The notes beneath the pieces were generated by a model. That model ran no database searches. It was given only the letters and a program-made list of their open reading frames with translations, and was not told where the DNA came from. A program made the translations under genes and the position numbers. From Trichoplax adhaerens (Eukaryota > Placozoa > Uniplacotomia > Trichoplacea > Trichoplacidae): a stretch of DNA of 64,000 bases. Shown here in pieces: positions 29,945-45,947 of the stretch (its first letter is position 1; every line of letters begins with the position of its first letter). The stretch is taken from positions 248,001-312,000 of the forward strand of contig NW_002060956.1 in NCBI RefSeq assembly GCF_000150275.1, given 5' to 3'.

Positions 29945-32900
29945 ACAGCATTCCGATATTGTAATACCTTAGCATTACCCCATATTGCTTTCATAAACCT
30001 TGGCACCAATGATGGTTATAGATATTGTATCAAAATTTATTCTATTCGCTTTCAGAGAAATTAAAGCTAGTCAAGATCATATAATTCTTGCTAGATAGAA
30101 AGCGCCTTATACGATGTTATCAGTCTGATAGCCTCTGTAAGTTATACTCGTATTATCGTGTTCTTATATGATATGGTTGATATAATCTAATTGACTGTAG
30201 ATAGCTAAATGTTGGAGTTGATAATTTATAATCTATTTAAAATTTTTTGTCCGAGGTTAAATCGTGACAACTATTTTATTTTATGCTTATATTTTCCGCC
30301 AGTAGAAATTAAAAATTGTATTATGTTAATAATTTCAACATAGCATGATCAGTTTAGGATTTATCTAATTTGAGTTTTAACGTTATGTCGAAATTGTAAC
30401 GTATCAAAATCAAATTAGACTTATTCTATCAATTTCATATTACTGTTGAATATTGACACACTACAGGTCTTTATTCAAAATATAAGTATTGCTAGGATGC
30501 AATTTAATTCTGATTATCTGGCATCATAATTACATAAAATTGACCCTTCGGTAACTATTGCATCACTCAGTAGGAGACTTTTAAGAAAATGTAAATAATG
30601 AATCGTATGAGCTCCCTATTAAATTAATAAATTTTTAAAGATATTTTTTTACATTAAATTTTCTTAATCAGACAAACATCAGCTTTATCATTTCTACTTG
30701 AAAGTTTTAAAGCGTGTCTTGATTGAAACCTACAATTATCACGATCTTATGCTGTAAAAGTATTTCTATTGATAATTTTAGTCAAAATGATATTGTAGTC
30801 AATCCTGATTATTGTCTTGCTATTTCTTGTATCGTTTAAACGGTATATTGGTCATATAGCTAGCTAAATTATTGTATTATAAATGATATATATATGTATA
30901 CTGTATAATATTAATAATATAATCCTTCAAGACAATGTAACTGTCTACATAAAATGTGAAACATTTCCGTGAGTCTATAATAAAAAATTTCATATTCATT
31001 TCTTTTATACTTGACCATATAACTATCATTAACTGGTTATCTTATAATTTAATGGGGCGCTAAATGGAAATTTTTTATCTACAGCAGCTTGAACATGAAA
31101 CGGTTGCATGCCGTAGTTTTTGCTATTAATCAAATATTCTAGTCTTATCAGACAAAGTATGAGAGTATAATAGGGTAGATAGGCAGTTTATCTTTTGGTG
31201 TTACTGTTTATATATGTATTGTACGCTGGTAAAGAAGGCTAACAATGTTATAATTGTTATTTCAGTTCTACACTATTTCAATGTCGTAAAGTACCTTGAT
31301 CAATAATTTATTCCTGGGAATATAATACCGGATGCAGCCTTCTATCCCTCGTACTATATTATCTTGACACTTATAAATTATTTGAAATTGTATATATCAG
31401 TCGATGCTATTTTAGAAGCATTCATAAAAAACCTCAACGCTAAGTGAACTCATTATAATATATGATCAATTCTTAATTATGAGTTATTAATAAATTTTTA
31501 TTTACGACTAATTATACTTTACTATACCTATTAAAATTAAAACGTTGATCCTACTTAAAACCTTTCATGGATACACGTTATATTAATTACCCTTGAGAAA
31601 TTCTATTGTTCCACATTTGGCATAATTGCCCTTTCTGATGATATGGCATACAACCTTCTTATTTCTCTTACCAAAAGAATGATACTATCCAATTTAATTA
31701 ATCGTTCTCTTGGAACTGTCATTATAAGTATTTATATCATCAGTTAGATCGATTGACAAATTATGGTTATTATCGATCATGATCATTCCCACAACACTAT
31801 ATACATAATAGCCGATGGGGTTAACCACCTTTTTTTTACGATGTGCTAGTATCACTGGTTACACAGTAAAGTAGGCACAATTACGGTAACACAGTAATTA
31901 CCACTGGCAAGCTAATTTCATGCTTTTTACGACCTATTTTTAGTTCTATTCTTATACTGAACGTCTGCTCCTGCCTATGATATCCTAAAATAAATAATAC
32001 ATTATTTCTAATTATAGTAATATTTAACTTACTTCAATTTCGATTACGGAATGTGGTAGAGTACAGTGGTATATCACAGTAACTAGTTGTGAAGTGCCAT
32101 TGTATAGTTCGGCTCTGTACCAATTTATGGTGGATCTTTTAAACAGTTTTTTAGAGGGCACGTTCCAGGTTCACTTATTTAAATCTTGAACAATCTAGTT
32201 ATTAGACTACAAGTTGACCCTTTTACGCTGTAACATACTGTTACTGAACGTACACTTGCGAAGTAGAGGTTTCTATTATATTAAAAAAACAATAACATCT
32301 TCTGGGAATTATTTAGTCTTATCAGATATTCTAAAGATATGGCATACAACATTTTCGTGTATTATGATTTCTGTTTGAGAAGTTTTACAGTTAGCGTACA
32401 ATTTCTAATTAATCAGTAATACTGCCAACAGTCTTAACTATCTAATTCCCGGCTGCATAGACTCTAAGCTTCGGTAGGATACTTGTTGAAATTAGCTTGT
32501 TTTTATGAATATACTCGTATAGTGTTGCAAACTAACTGCGAGTCTACGACGATTTTTATGTAGGTATTCGTATAGTGTATAATTATATAGTTAAAGACCT
32601 CTAAGTATCAGCCTGTATCCGTATTTAGGAAAGAAAATTCATAATCTGGTTATACAAAATTATAATATAGATATTTACGGTAGTCTTTATTGTTTTTGAA
32701 GAATTATTTGATTAAGTTACATTATGTCACATATTAATTTCGTCAACTATCAGGATTTGTGGCCAAAAATTGAAATTCTGATTGAAAATTAACATTTAGA
32801 ATATTTTTTTTACAGTAAATATTTCAAATGTCAGTACATTTTATTTTCTATTACATGTTAAGGTAATATCGGGTCATCTAAAGTAACGTAGTGAATCAAA

Positions 32901-34384
32901 ATTAAATTGTTTTATAATATCTTCTCGGTTAAATCTGAGTATATTACAAAATGAGGATTTTTAAGGTGTTTTTTTTTTAACTTGCTATTCTTTGTATATC
33001 TTCAATGCACTGATTAGGAATAAAATAAAGAGGCTGAATAGATGAAATGTATTTCATATTGATGAGCAATTACTGTAAATGTACGCATTGTGGATAGTTG
33101 CCATAAGTCTGTCTAGATTTGATGATAAACTGTAATTAATAATTAGAAAGTCGTTTCACTTGAGAAGGCACGTCTAGCAGTCGGACGGTTTCCTTCAAAA
33201 TACAAAAACCTCGCAAGTCTGGTTTCAAACTTAATTATTATCTTAAATGGCAGTATTAAGGCATTGTATAATCAGAACATGATAGTATACTTAAAATTTA
33301 AATTGATAAAGGAGCACATGGTAATATCATAAAATTGATACTGGCTATTCGTATAAGTGTGCATTCTGAATTCACCACAAGTAATTATTTCCTTACAAAA
33401 TTACTGTATCATCTCATAAAAGTTTTCACCGAACTATTCGTGTATATGAAATTAAGAATGTATTGGTACGATTTAAAGTGATTATCTATATTAATTTGCT
33501 ATTATCGTATAGTCATAGTAACGTTTTCTATTTTAAACATCCGTCAAAGTCTGACCTTTTTGAAAGTGAAAATAACAGATATCATGGAGAATATTAAAAA
33601 TTTAATTCATTTGTACAGCTATTTCATCATTTGCCTGCAACGCATACAGTATTTGCAGTACGGTATTGCATCTAATTCAAAATTAATTACTGCTTTGTTC
33701 CTTCATATCCTTTATTTTAATACCTAATTAATTACATTCTCGCTACGGTATGCAAAAGGTATCCTAAAAATTAAAAATCAGAAGGAAGCGTCCGAGGTAC
33801 CGAGGATCAATAATACTTATAGCAGTACTTGTATAAGGCATGAGCGTACTTTACGTTACTATACTGACGATACCTATGACAATGTAACGTGAACTACAAG
33901 GCCACTACTTAATTAATTATACAGAATGTAATATATACTGTCTAGTATAAATTGGTCAGGGCATGAACTACTTGGGAAATATTATTTCTTTAGATTGGAT
34001 AAGAAGGAAGTTGCAAACACAGGCCAGGGATAGCTATAAAGCTAAAAAGAAACCGAGAGTGACCAGAAATGATCGTTTAGTACCGTGTAGGCAAAATGTA
34101 GAGGATAACCATTTTGTGACACTGTTAGCCATTTCAATCGCAAATATACTACGTATGCTGTACTACTATCTTCACCCAAGAGCTGCCAGGTTGAATTTGT
34201 GCACAACCTCTCCCCAAAATGCACGTCATTATTATACTAATGGATTTAATGCCCATTTTTTGGGGGGGGGGTACTGGATGTCCATATCATGTTTCTCCAT
34301 TTCTCTTAATTTTAAAATAAATAAAATAAAATGAAATTAATTAAATTAATTAATTATTAATTAATTAACAACTACAGTATATCC
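29945..34384. other. Gene-poor region downstream of the GPCR
   Basis: About 4.4 kb of AT-rich DNA without a supported gene. An open frame at 33963-34334 has no recognisable content. A run of nine G stands near 34262, followed by a near-palindromic TTAATTAA-rich stretch (34333-34370). Confidence 0.45.
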
Positions 34385-34612
34385 AGGGTACATCTGTACT
34401 GTACTCATGATGTGTGGATGTGTGTGACACAGTCGACGGTAAGGACTTCTGAAGTCCATACTGTACTGCTATTTCTTCATAAAAAGTCCGTTATCGTATG
34501 ACGCGAGATGCAGTACAGTTCTCTGATATTCTACTACTTTACTACAGTATACAATCTCGTACAGTACAGTATATACTACTGTAATCTCGACAGTATACTG
34601 TAGTAAAATGGA
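34385..34612. repeat. GTAC/TACTGTAC palindrome cluster with hairpin
   Basis: Many words of the type TGTACTGTAC and ACAGTACAG. A perfect 15-bp inverted repeat, TTTACTACAGTATAC at 34538-34552 and its complement at 34593-34607, encloses 40 bases. The cluster lies 0.7 kb upstream of SYS1. Confidence 0.7.
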
Positions 34613-34619
34613 CCAACAC

Positions 34620-34631
34620 TGCGCATGCTCA
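34620..34631. promoter_or_regulatory. NRF1-like palindromic site
   Basis: TGCGCATGCTCA matches the animal NRF1 consensus YGCGCAYGCGCR at 11 of 12 positions. Such CG-containing words are rare in this AT-rich window. It stands about 675 bases upstream of the SYS1 start codon, so a promoter role is a guess. Confidence 0.3.
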
Positions 34632-35304
34632 TAGCCAAAGTCAGTCGTGGAACTGTATGAGTCATTCTATTTGTTACATCAGTGATTCAACGGCAAAATC
34701 GCTAGCAAAAATAAATTTAATCTCTTTCCTCAATTTGATCAAAGTAAACGATTAACAGTGATCATTCATTGGTTTCTTTGGATTATTAATAATCTGTATA
34801 CGTTAATCCGTAGTTGGTCGATTCCATTCTAAGCTCAGGCATGGTTTGGTGTTAACGTGATTTCATCTGTTTCATAGAATCCATGGTGCTGATGATTTTA
34901 CAGCAATCTCAAGACGTCCAAGATAATTCGTACATAGTAGGTCAAGGATAAATTAGAGAGAAGATCAGCAGATTGGTGGTGATTGTGTATGCAGTAGTGT
35001 TGACGAAATTGATTGAAGGGAGTTTATCTTGTATCGCTCCTGCATGTAGTAATAGCATAATTTATCATAGTTATACCAACAATACCACACTATATCTTTT
35101 ATAAAATAGACGTGTTGAACTAGAGAGGCTCTTTCAGAGATTAGGTATCGTACTGTAAAAGGGTACATGGACTGATCCTTCTAATATTATTATATGGTGC
35201 ATACTTGAATCAACTTAACCGCAGCAATAATCATTAAAGCAAAGCGATTATCAAATTGAAATTTTCATCAGTAATTTGTCGATCGAATATTCAATATCAT
35301 TAAA

Positions 35305-36946
35305 ATGGTTGCCAGCAACAGTTTTCGCTCTTACGTTTGGGATCCATGGTTGATCATTGCCCAGATACTTTGTTTGATTTCAACATTTTATATTTTCTTG
35401 GGGTTATGGATGACGCTAATGAACTTGATACTTGGACATCCGCGTACTCTAGATGAATTTTTCGTATATCAGGTAAAGTACAACCCACATTGTATGTACT
35501 GTATATACGTATGGTTTAGTACTTCGCAATGTAATGCCTAATTGGTATAGTGGGATATTCTGTACGAATTCTTCCCACCATATGTAACTATATTTACTAT
35601 ATTACAATAATAAAAGTCATCGAGGTAGGGACCTTTTTCCTTTTCCCCTATCATTACGGTAATATACAGTAATATTGCAAAGTTTAATGGCATATAACTC
35701 TGTGTAGAGTGTGTAATGTATCCGTTATACATTTAATTTCGGACATTCAAAAATAATTTATCAAATATCACTATTGTGGATTACGCCACAATATAACTGG
35801 TTATGCTATATCAGAAAGATTGCATCGATTTTACTTCATTTTTTGGCAGCTAGTACTATATATATATACAATACGATTCTAAAAATCGTATACGAGCATA
35901 GCGATAAATCACTGCTGTGATGGAGTACTTTCGTACACTGTTAAAGACCATGATATTTCTGATTAACTTCATTAAATAAATGACTTTCCTGTAAGTACAG
36001 GATCTACAGTATCTCTCTCTCCCATAAGTGTATAGGGTCAGTCAATTAATTATCGCTGTTGGGTTTTATCCGTGTTCATGACGATGAGTACATATATACA
36101 CGCATACTAAGAAGTTATATTTTTAAGTAACCATATATTTCAAGTCTAAATTTTAATCAATATCATATACAAATGTAAGTTTGGGTTTATTATCTGTAGC
36201 CTTCTGTCTGTATATTGTTGTTTATAGTAATTGATCATGATATCCTATAGCGAATTCTTTTTCACATGGAATACCTTTGTATTATCAACTTAAAATGTAG
36301 GAAATTGTATTTTCATCTGGTAAAGGACGCATGATTATGATTGCATTTCTTATTAATTCTCTAACTTGGTAAGTGTATGAATCTGTGATTTGTGTAGCGT
36401 ATCGAGGGCTTAAGATACCAATATTTTCGATTTTTATTTATAGTTTCTGCATCAGGGTAATACGTATACTAAAACCATATTAAAACGTATTATCAATAAG
36501 ATTAGATAAAGCGATACTAATCATGATGATGTTATTATACTTTTAATCTTAGTGCTGCTGGCTTATGGGTTGTTGTTAGGAGAGCAAAACAGGTAAAATG
36601 ATTTCCATATCATCAATCGTAACGAAATCGGTGTTCTACTAATATGAACAGAAGAGGCACCTATACTATACAATCTATTTTCGATATTAATTCACGTATT
36701 GTGTTCTCCTTGATTCAGTGTTTAGATTTTTCTGCAACGGTGTACTTTATTCACTTTATATTTTGCTGTGCATACGCTGGATTCCCTCAATCATTATCGT
36801 GGTGGATAGTCAATATGATTTGTTTATCTGTCATGGCAATAACTGGAGAGTATTTGTGTATGAAAACTGAATTAGCTGCTATACCTGTGACTATAGTAAC
36901 ATCTAATAATACTAATATCAATGATAAGAGTAATGTTAATGATTAA
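35305..36946 (+). CDS. SYS1: SYS1 Golgi trafficking membrane protein
   Basis: Four exons, 35305-35472, 36301-36368, 36553-36592 and 36719-36946, encode 167 residues (human SYS1 is 156). The opening SFRSYVWDPWLIIAQI and the end GEYLCMKTELAAIPV are close to the vertebrate protein. Four membrane helices are visible. In yeast and animals SYS1 recruits the small GTPase ARFRP1/Arl3p to the trans-Golgi, which in turn brings ARL1 and GRIP-domain golgins. The C-terminal tail is Asn-rich and a little longer than usual. All introns have GT-AG borders. Confidence 0.95.
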
Positions 36947-37435
36947 AAATAATTGAATGTTTAGAGTCGAAAATGGAGATCTACTGCTATAACTGCAATC
37001 TTTGAAATGATATACAGCTTGTTCAATTAAGTCAATTTGCGATAATTGTACTCGAAAATGACCTTTTTCATAAAATTAATTTATTGTATGAGTAGTTGAA
37101 AATATTATTTAAAGATGATATCATACAAGATGTAGCTTAATTTAAATTCTGAATAATAACAATGCTTATAAATAGTAAAATTTTAACAAATAAAATCAGG
37201 AAAGAATTTCGTTATCAAACAATATACACAGTACAAATGCGATATTAAGTTTGCACGGTATAATTTACAAAAACGGAAACATACGAGAAGTCTTCAAATA
37301 GTAGGTAAATTGTCATAAAGGCATTGTCGATATTATGCTGTCAATAACGAATGAATCCACTATCATAAGATACCGGAGAGTCCATGCAATGACAAATCTT
37401 GTCAAAGCTTATATGAAGGATGCAGTAAAATGAAA
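36947..37435. other. Convergent intergenic region SYS1/ORC6
   Basis: Separates the stop codons of two convergent genes. It holds AATAAA words on the plus strand (about 37188), suitable for SYS1, and TTTATT words for ORC6 on the minus strand. Confidence 0.45.
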
Positions 37436-39036
37436 CTAGTCCGGTTTGGAAAGGATTTTTTCTTTCCATAAGTTGTAGCTTATCTGATTATCGTCACTCT
37501 CATCATCAGATTTAACCTCACTTTTGTGTAGAGCCCGATTTTCAGTTCGATCTAAACGTGATAATAAAAGCGAAATTTCGTATTAATTGCTTGGCGAAGA
37601 GCACAAATGGCAGATATGAAGGTGATTTATGTCATTATGACCTATTGGAATACCAAGTCGATCTAAACTATTGTTGCCTAGACGCTTGCCCTTCGTTTCT
37701 TTTCCTTCTGCTATTTTCATTAGATATTAAGAAAACGTTTTGAAAGCTAATAAAGGAACGCCATGAACAGAATAATGCTACTGAAAATACGCTCAATTTG
37801 AGCTATTTATAATTCACCTATAATTCTGTAGAGAATATTAGTTATTTAACTACAAGAAATTCATGATTAGTACCTTCAATCTGTCGTAGGCAGGCTGTTA
37901 GAGATTCACATAGATTAGAAAACATGCCTTTGCTGATAGATGCTTTGCTATAGAGCTTATCCTTGCTAACCCTTACCTTTAAATGCCTACAGTCGGAGAA
38001 TGAATTGGTTGATTTTTAGATAATTATCATAACTTTAGGATGTACTAGCGACTTTGTTGTAATTTACCATGTACGAAGGTACATGTAAGATGGCGTATTT
38101 ATAACAAATGCATCATGCTTGCGGTACACGGCTTACCTGCATGCAACACAGAGAGCTGCAGCCGGAAACTGAGGCTTTGTAATGTCAATGCAGTTGTTAT
38201 TACCATTGGCACATTTACTATTTACGTCTACTGCAAACCTGCATGGAGTAATTGGAATGGTGCTTTTTGTCATTACAACTTTTCAAATAGTCATAAATTA
38301 TGTACAATATAGGGATCAATTTTGATCCTTTTATAAACAAATTCTATTGAGGTACAATGACTAGGTAATAAATAAATACAATTCAGGTCGAGGTAGCGAA
38401 TTCATTGACTATCGATACTGCATAAAGGATATGATTTCTTTTGCTACAGGTGTTAAGAAGTAGACAATTAACGCACTGTACAAACCTATCGAGTAATTTT
38501 TCAGCCAAAAGCTCAGCATTGCCTATGCAATTTGCGAAAACGGCTAGTTCTTTTACCGAGCATGGCTTGGATGCATTGAGTAAAACTTCGTATGTTTTAT
38601 ACATGGTATTATACACTTTTCTTGATGTTCCTGCTAATTTTGCAGCAAGTGCCTAGCCATCAATATTGGATAAGAATATACAATATTAATGCCGGGGAAG
38701 AAAGTCATGACTGACGACAAATTGTATTATTATCAATTAACATTAAATCATGTTTATCGAGGTGAAATGATGAATTTTGTTTTCTATTTTGTATCATTCA
38801 TTCATCATTACGTTTGCAATAACAGGTAGACCAACCTTATCGACAGACTCATCAAAGAGTGTCGCTGCCAAGTCAATGCATATCACAATTCTGGACGAAG
38901 AGGTAGCCGGCAGTAACTTACTTGCATTATTATTGCAGCGAATAGTAGCTAATCGATAGAATTCGGCTGCTTTCCCTAAAACTGGCTTATTTTCTACTAA
39001 TAAACGAGCACCATAGTTGGCAATTTGTTTCTCCAT
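37436..39036 (-). CDS. ORC6: Origin recognition complex subunit 6
   Basis: Six exons: 39036-38836, 38652-38477, 38238-38137, 37986-37874, 37710-37642, 37551-37436, giving 258 residues (human ORC6 is 252). Two cyclin-like helical folds of the TFIIB type are expected: residues about 1-95 (AAEFYRLATIRCN ... ICIDLAATLFD ... TYEVLL) and about 100-195 (FPAAALCVACRHLKVRVSK). The C-terminal segment ends in ISYNLWKEKIL, matching the conserved YEEWKRKIL motif of metazoan ORC6 that contacts ORC3. Role: loading of the MCM helicase at replication origins. Exon 2 was ended at a GTGCGT donor because only this keeps phase with exon 3. It shares its 5' region with DECR1. Confidence 0.93.
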
Positions 39037-42250
<3,214 letters not shown>

Positions 42251-42482
42251 TATACTGTCAAGCCAAGAAACTCACTTGCAAGTTGAGAAATTTGCAGATT
42301 TATTAACTTCAAAGTGCAAACCGATAGATGTGCGTTTTCTTGATACCTTACTTGCACGACGCTAAAGAATAATCCAGATTTTTGGTATATAATATTACTA
42401 TAGTTTGCCAATGCTGCACTTTGTATAAGATTTAAAAGGATGTTGCTGATTATCCATAATACTAATTAACTAATCCCAAATT

Positions 42483-42494
42483 AATAAAATAAAG
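42483..42494 (+). promoter_or_regulatory. Candidate polyadenylation signal of DECR1
   Basis: AATAAAATAAAG stands about 230 bases after the DECR1 stop. Assigned by position only. Confidence 0.35.
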
Positions 42495-43024
42495 TCTACA
42501 TTATATTCGTACACACCAGTTGGATGGATGATTTTATTCTTGAAGGTACATACTTGTATATATGTGGTGAAGCATCATGACTAGGGTTAATTATAGGGGA
42601 ATTTTAATTACTAATTATAGCATGTTCGAGTTTATATGGCTGAAAATCTTTTTTCGTACTCAGTATTGTGTCGCTAGATACAGTAGATGCTGTACAGATA
42701 TTGTAGAATATTTAACGGTTTCTTAAGGATACACTATCAGTTATAGAAGGTAGTAAACCAGACTCCATAATTACTCCTAGCTCGCCACCCTGCTAGTGGT
42801 TTGCAATAATGCAATTTGAGCGTTTACTACAGTTATTACAGTATACATATACTGTCATTACCGTTTCTTCGACCGAGTGTATCTGAGTGTACACTGTACA
42901 GTACATGTACAGTAAGGAATGCCTCGCTAATGAGCAACAAGGCCAAAATAAGGCAAAATCTTCAAGCGCCTTAACGTCTAAATTAAAGCCTTTTCAGCTG
43001 CTAGTGCGATTTCCAAATCTGTTC
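42495..43024. other. DECR1-COX4 intergenic region, left part
   Basis: No gene seen. Contains a first small group of TGTACAGTAC words at about 42840-42915. Confidence 0.4.
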
Positions 43025-43226
43025 TACTGTATACAGTACTGTACACTGTACAGGGTGTAGAAATTCGATCTAGATTAAAAAAAAACAGATAAAATGATCA
43101 AAACTTTAAGCAGATATACAGTTTTATGGGTTTTATTCGAAAATAAATCATAAAAATATTCACTGACTTATCTAGAAAGAAATTCTACACCTTGTACAGT
43201 ACAGTACAGTACTGTACACTGTATAA
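43025..43226. mobile_element. MITE-like element with long inverted ends
   Basis: Two arms of about 50 bases are imperfect inverted copies. The left arm (43027-43075) runs from TGTATACAGTACTGTACAC through GGGTGTAGAAATT to TCTAGAT. The right arm (43171-43225) is the complement, with TCTAGAAAG, AATTCTACACC and the same GTAC tail. The spacer is AT-rich and non-coding. A small non-autonomous DNA transposon would look like this. Target-site duplications could not be fixed because the flanks are themselves GTAC repeats. Confidence 0.45.
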
Positions 43227-43567
43227 GTACAGTACAGTACAGTACGTACAATACTAAGTACAGTAGTTTTCTAGTTTTGACTGTGCTTTACTATAGAAAC
43301 CACTGTAGTGTGCTATGGTCATAAACTACTAGAAACAACACCTCAGACGAACGGACTTTTCATATCAGATAAGGCCGTAAATATCGATAAATAGCTACTC
43401 CGTATAGATGTTCCGTGCCTGTTTTCTAAATCACTCGTATCGATTTGAATATTACTAGTACAAACTCCCGTCGCTTTGCCGACGGTTTACGATAATGTGC
43501 TCATTTAACAGATAGTATTACCATTTGATAGACCTGTCAGAGGTTCAGTAACTTTATAGTTTATACC

Positions 43568-44022
43568 GTGTACTGTACTATGGCCATACTGTGTACTGTT
43601 TTACAATACATTGTATTGTGCTTTACAGTACTGTACAGTACAGTACGTCAGTGACTGTACTGTACACTGTAAACGCTAGAATCCGTTGAACGTGAGTTTT
43701 TCCCCACTGCTAGATCATCGGATTTGCCTCGCCTGGAGTTGGAAACATTTTCTAGTTAGCATCGACTGTTTGTTGTGTGAAATCCACCATGCTTTCCCGT
43801 TTTGTTGTACGCTCTACTACTCTCGTACAGTATTTTAATACAGCAGTGTACAGTACGGTATGCCCATTATGGCCATACTGTACTGTACAGTACTGTACTG
43901 TGTACAATTTTACAATACATTGTATTGTGCTGTACTGTACAGTACACCGACGCCTTGACGCACAGTGTACAGTACAGCACTGTACAGTACTGTACTGTAC
44001 GCCAGTGACTGTACACTGTAAA
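43568..44022. repeat. GTAC-palindrome-rich repeats upstream of COX4
   Basis: Alternating TGTACAGTAC and GTACTGTAC words, with the word ACAATACATTGTATTGTGCT present twice (about 43602 and 43914). The stretch belongs to the larger tandem duplication described for COX4. Open frames such as 43777-44028 are products of these repeats. Confidence 0.65.
43674..43818 (+). pseudogene. Truncated copy of COX4 5' end
   Basis: The 145 bases are about 96% identical to 44023-44166. They include the COX4 leader and the first ten codons (MLSRFVVRST at 43789-43818), after which the copy breaks off into GTAC repeats. The step between the copies is about 348 bases. It cannot encode COX4, but it may carry a second working promoter or start site. 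Confidence 0.85.
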
Positions 44023-44136
44023 CGCTAGAATCCGTTGAACGTGAGTTTTCCCCACTGCTAGATCATCGGATTTGCCTGGCCTGGCGTTGGAAACATTTTC
44101 TAGTTAACATCGACTGTTTGTTGTGTAAAATCCATC

Positions 44137-45947
44137 ATGCTTTCCCGTTTTGTTGTACGCTCTACTGTCACACGACATTTAGCTAGAAAATTTCAGTCAA
44201 GTAGCCATGTAGCCAATGCTGAAGCCCCTGCAATTAACCAACAACTTAGGGCATTAGAAGAAAAAGCCAAGGGGCCATGGAAAGAATTAAGTGCGCAGGA
44301 AAAGATTGCAAGTAAGTTGAGCCTGCTTGCAAATTGATCAGCGATAGCCCATCGTTGGTGCTATGACAGTTCTTCTGTGCTTATTTGATCGCCTTTAAAG
44401 CTTACTAATTAATAAACAAACTATCCACTCGATTGAATCAGTACTTGTGTGCCTTTTATATTAACTTAATTATATTGACTTTTTTGATGGAGCCAATGAT
44501 GAACGCATACAGTGCATTTCGTACGTCCAACTGCTGTACTGTAGATTGTATTGACTACTGTGACATAGAACGTGCAGGGGCTAATCCAGATGGGTAATCG
44601 TGACTATGGATCGCAAAAACCATACGCGCCATAGACTCTTTAGATCTAGACGACTTGAATGAGAGACAACTGGGTGAAAAATGTCTCCTCAAATTATTTT
44701 ACACTAATCATAAGTGGTTTGCATAAGAAATAGTACAGTTGAATACTTTTTCACTAGCAAACTTTGGCCGTTGATCGTTTCAGATTCTCAATGTCAAGGG
44801 AATACAATATGGGATAGCGATAGTCCTGTAGGACATACGGTATCAAAGTCTATCCTCAACATACTGCTTCTTGTGCTCTAGAAAATAGTCATCTACACTT
44901 CATCAAATCTTAACATACTATTTGCCCCATTTGTTCATGCTTTAGTGAAATTTTTTTCCTTACTGTGTTTGCCCTAAATAAGTTGTAGTATGCCATTTTG
45001 GTTTTGCTCGTACAGTGACTGACTGGACGCGTAGTAGTAGCACTACTGTATATACACGTACGCAGATCTCCGAACGAAGCTGCGCATAGACGTATTATGC
45101 TTCTTTTTTCTATTTTTTATTTTTTTGTAATAATAAATATTCCTTTCTAGTTTACCGTCAGTCATTCAAGACAACTGTTGCTGAACATAGAAAACCTGGT
45201 CCATCGAAATGGCAACCCGTATTTCTTGGAACTTCGGTGTTAATACTAGTCGCTACCGGTATTTTCATGTTTATGAAAGCAAAAAGTAAGTCTACATCTC
45301 TATACCAACTTGTTTCATAGGTGGATGGATTTTAGAATAGAGAGTACATGCTAGTAGGAAATTGATGTTAAACGTAGGTAGTGTTTTTTAACCTTGATGT
45401 AGGGTATCATAGTTTATCGATATAGGAAATGTTATATCAATTTTACAGCTTTACCTACGGCACATCTTACCTTACATCAATGATACCGTAGAGAATGGTT
45501 TTCTTAGCAGTGCTATAATAGCAAATGGAATGCTATGCCGAATAGGATAGTAATAACGTGCTACCATTTCTTTTCATGCAGATGATATTACTGTAAAGTA
45601 GCCTCTGATAAAAGTATTATTACGTAATAAATACAATTGTGGATTAAATGACATATCATTGTACTAATGACGCTAATCTGTTAAAAGTATAGCGTTATGA
45701 AAGTTACTCATGTACAAGGCTTTTCCTTACAGTTATCGCTAGCAGTTGATATTCAACTTGATCGCACACTTAGCCTAAATCCTAACGCAGGAATAATAAT
45801 TTTAAACATTGTCAATTTTACGTTATGCCTTTTATAGTCAGTCCACCAACTCCACGTACAATCAATAAGGAATGGAAGGAAGCTCAAAGACAAAGATTAC
45901 TTAGTCAACAAGCTAATCCTATTGAAGGCATGTCTAGTAAGAAATAG
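44137..45947 (+). CDS. COX4: Cytochrome c oxidase subunit 4
   Basis: Three exons, 44137-44311, 45151-45285 and 45838-45947, encode 139 residues. The N-terminus (MLSRFVVRSTVTRHLARKF) is a typical cleavable mitochondrial presequence. The matrix part has KGPWKELSAQEKIA and YRQSFKTTVAEHR, matching the K..W..LS..EK and YR..FK..FAE pattern of COX4. One membrane helix follows (LGTSVLILVATGIFMFM), and then TPRTINKEWKEAQRQRLL ending in NPIEGMSSK, as in the intermembrane tail of the family. The subunit belongs to complex IV. The protein is shorter than the mammalian one. Phases at both introns (1 and 1) agree. The 5' region is duplicated just upstream. Confidence 0.92.

Noticed and set aside
33963-34334. 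Open frame of 123 codons on the plus strand
   Set aside because: No domain, membrane segment or family motif; it runs through a G run and into TTAATTAA repeats. One or so frame of this length is expected by chance in 64 kb of such DNA.
43777-44055. Overlapping open frames on both strands rich in CTVQYCTV-like peptides
   Set aside because: They are translations of the GTAC palindromes, which stay open in several frames. The first codons on the plus strand come from the truncated COX4 copy.
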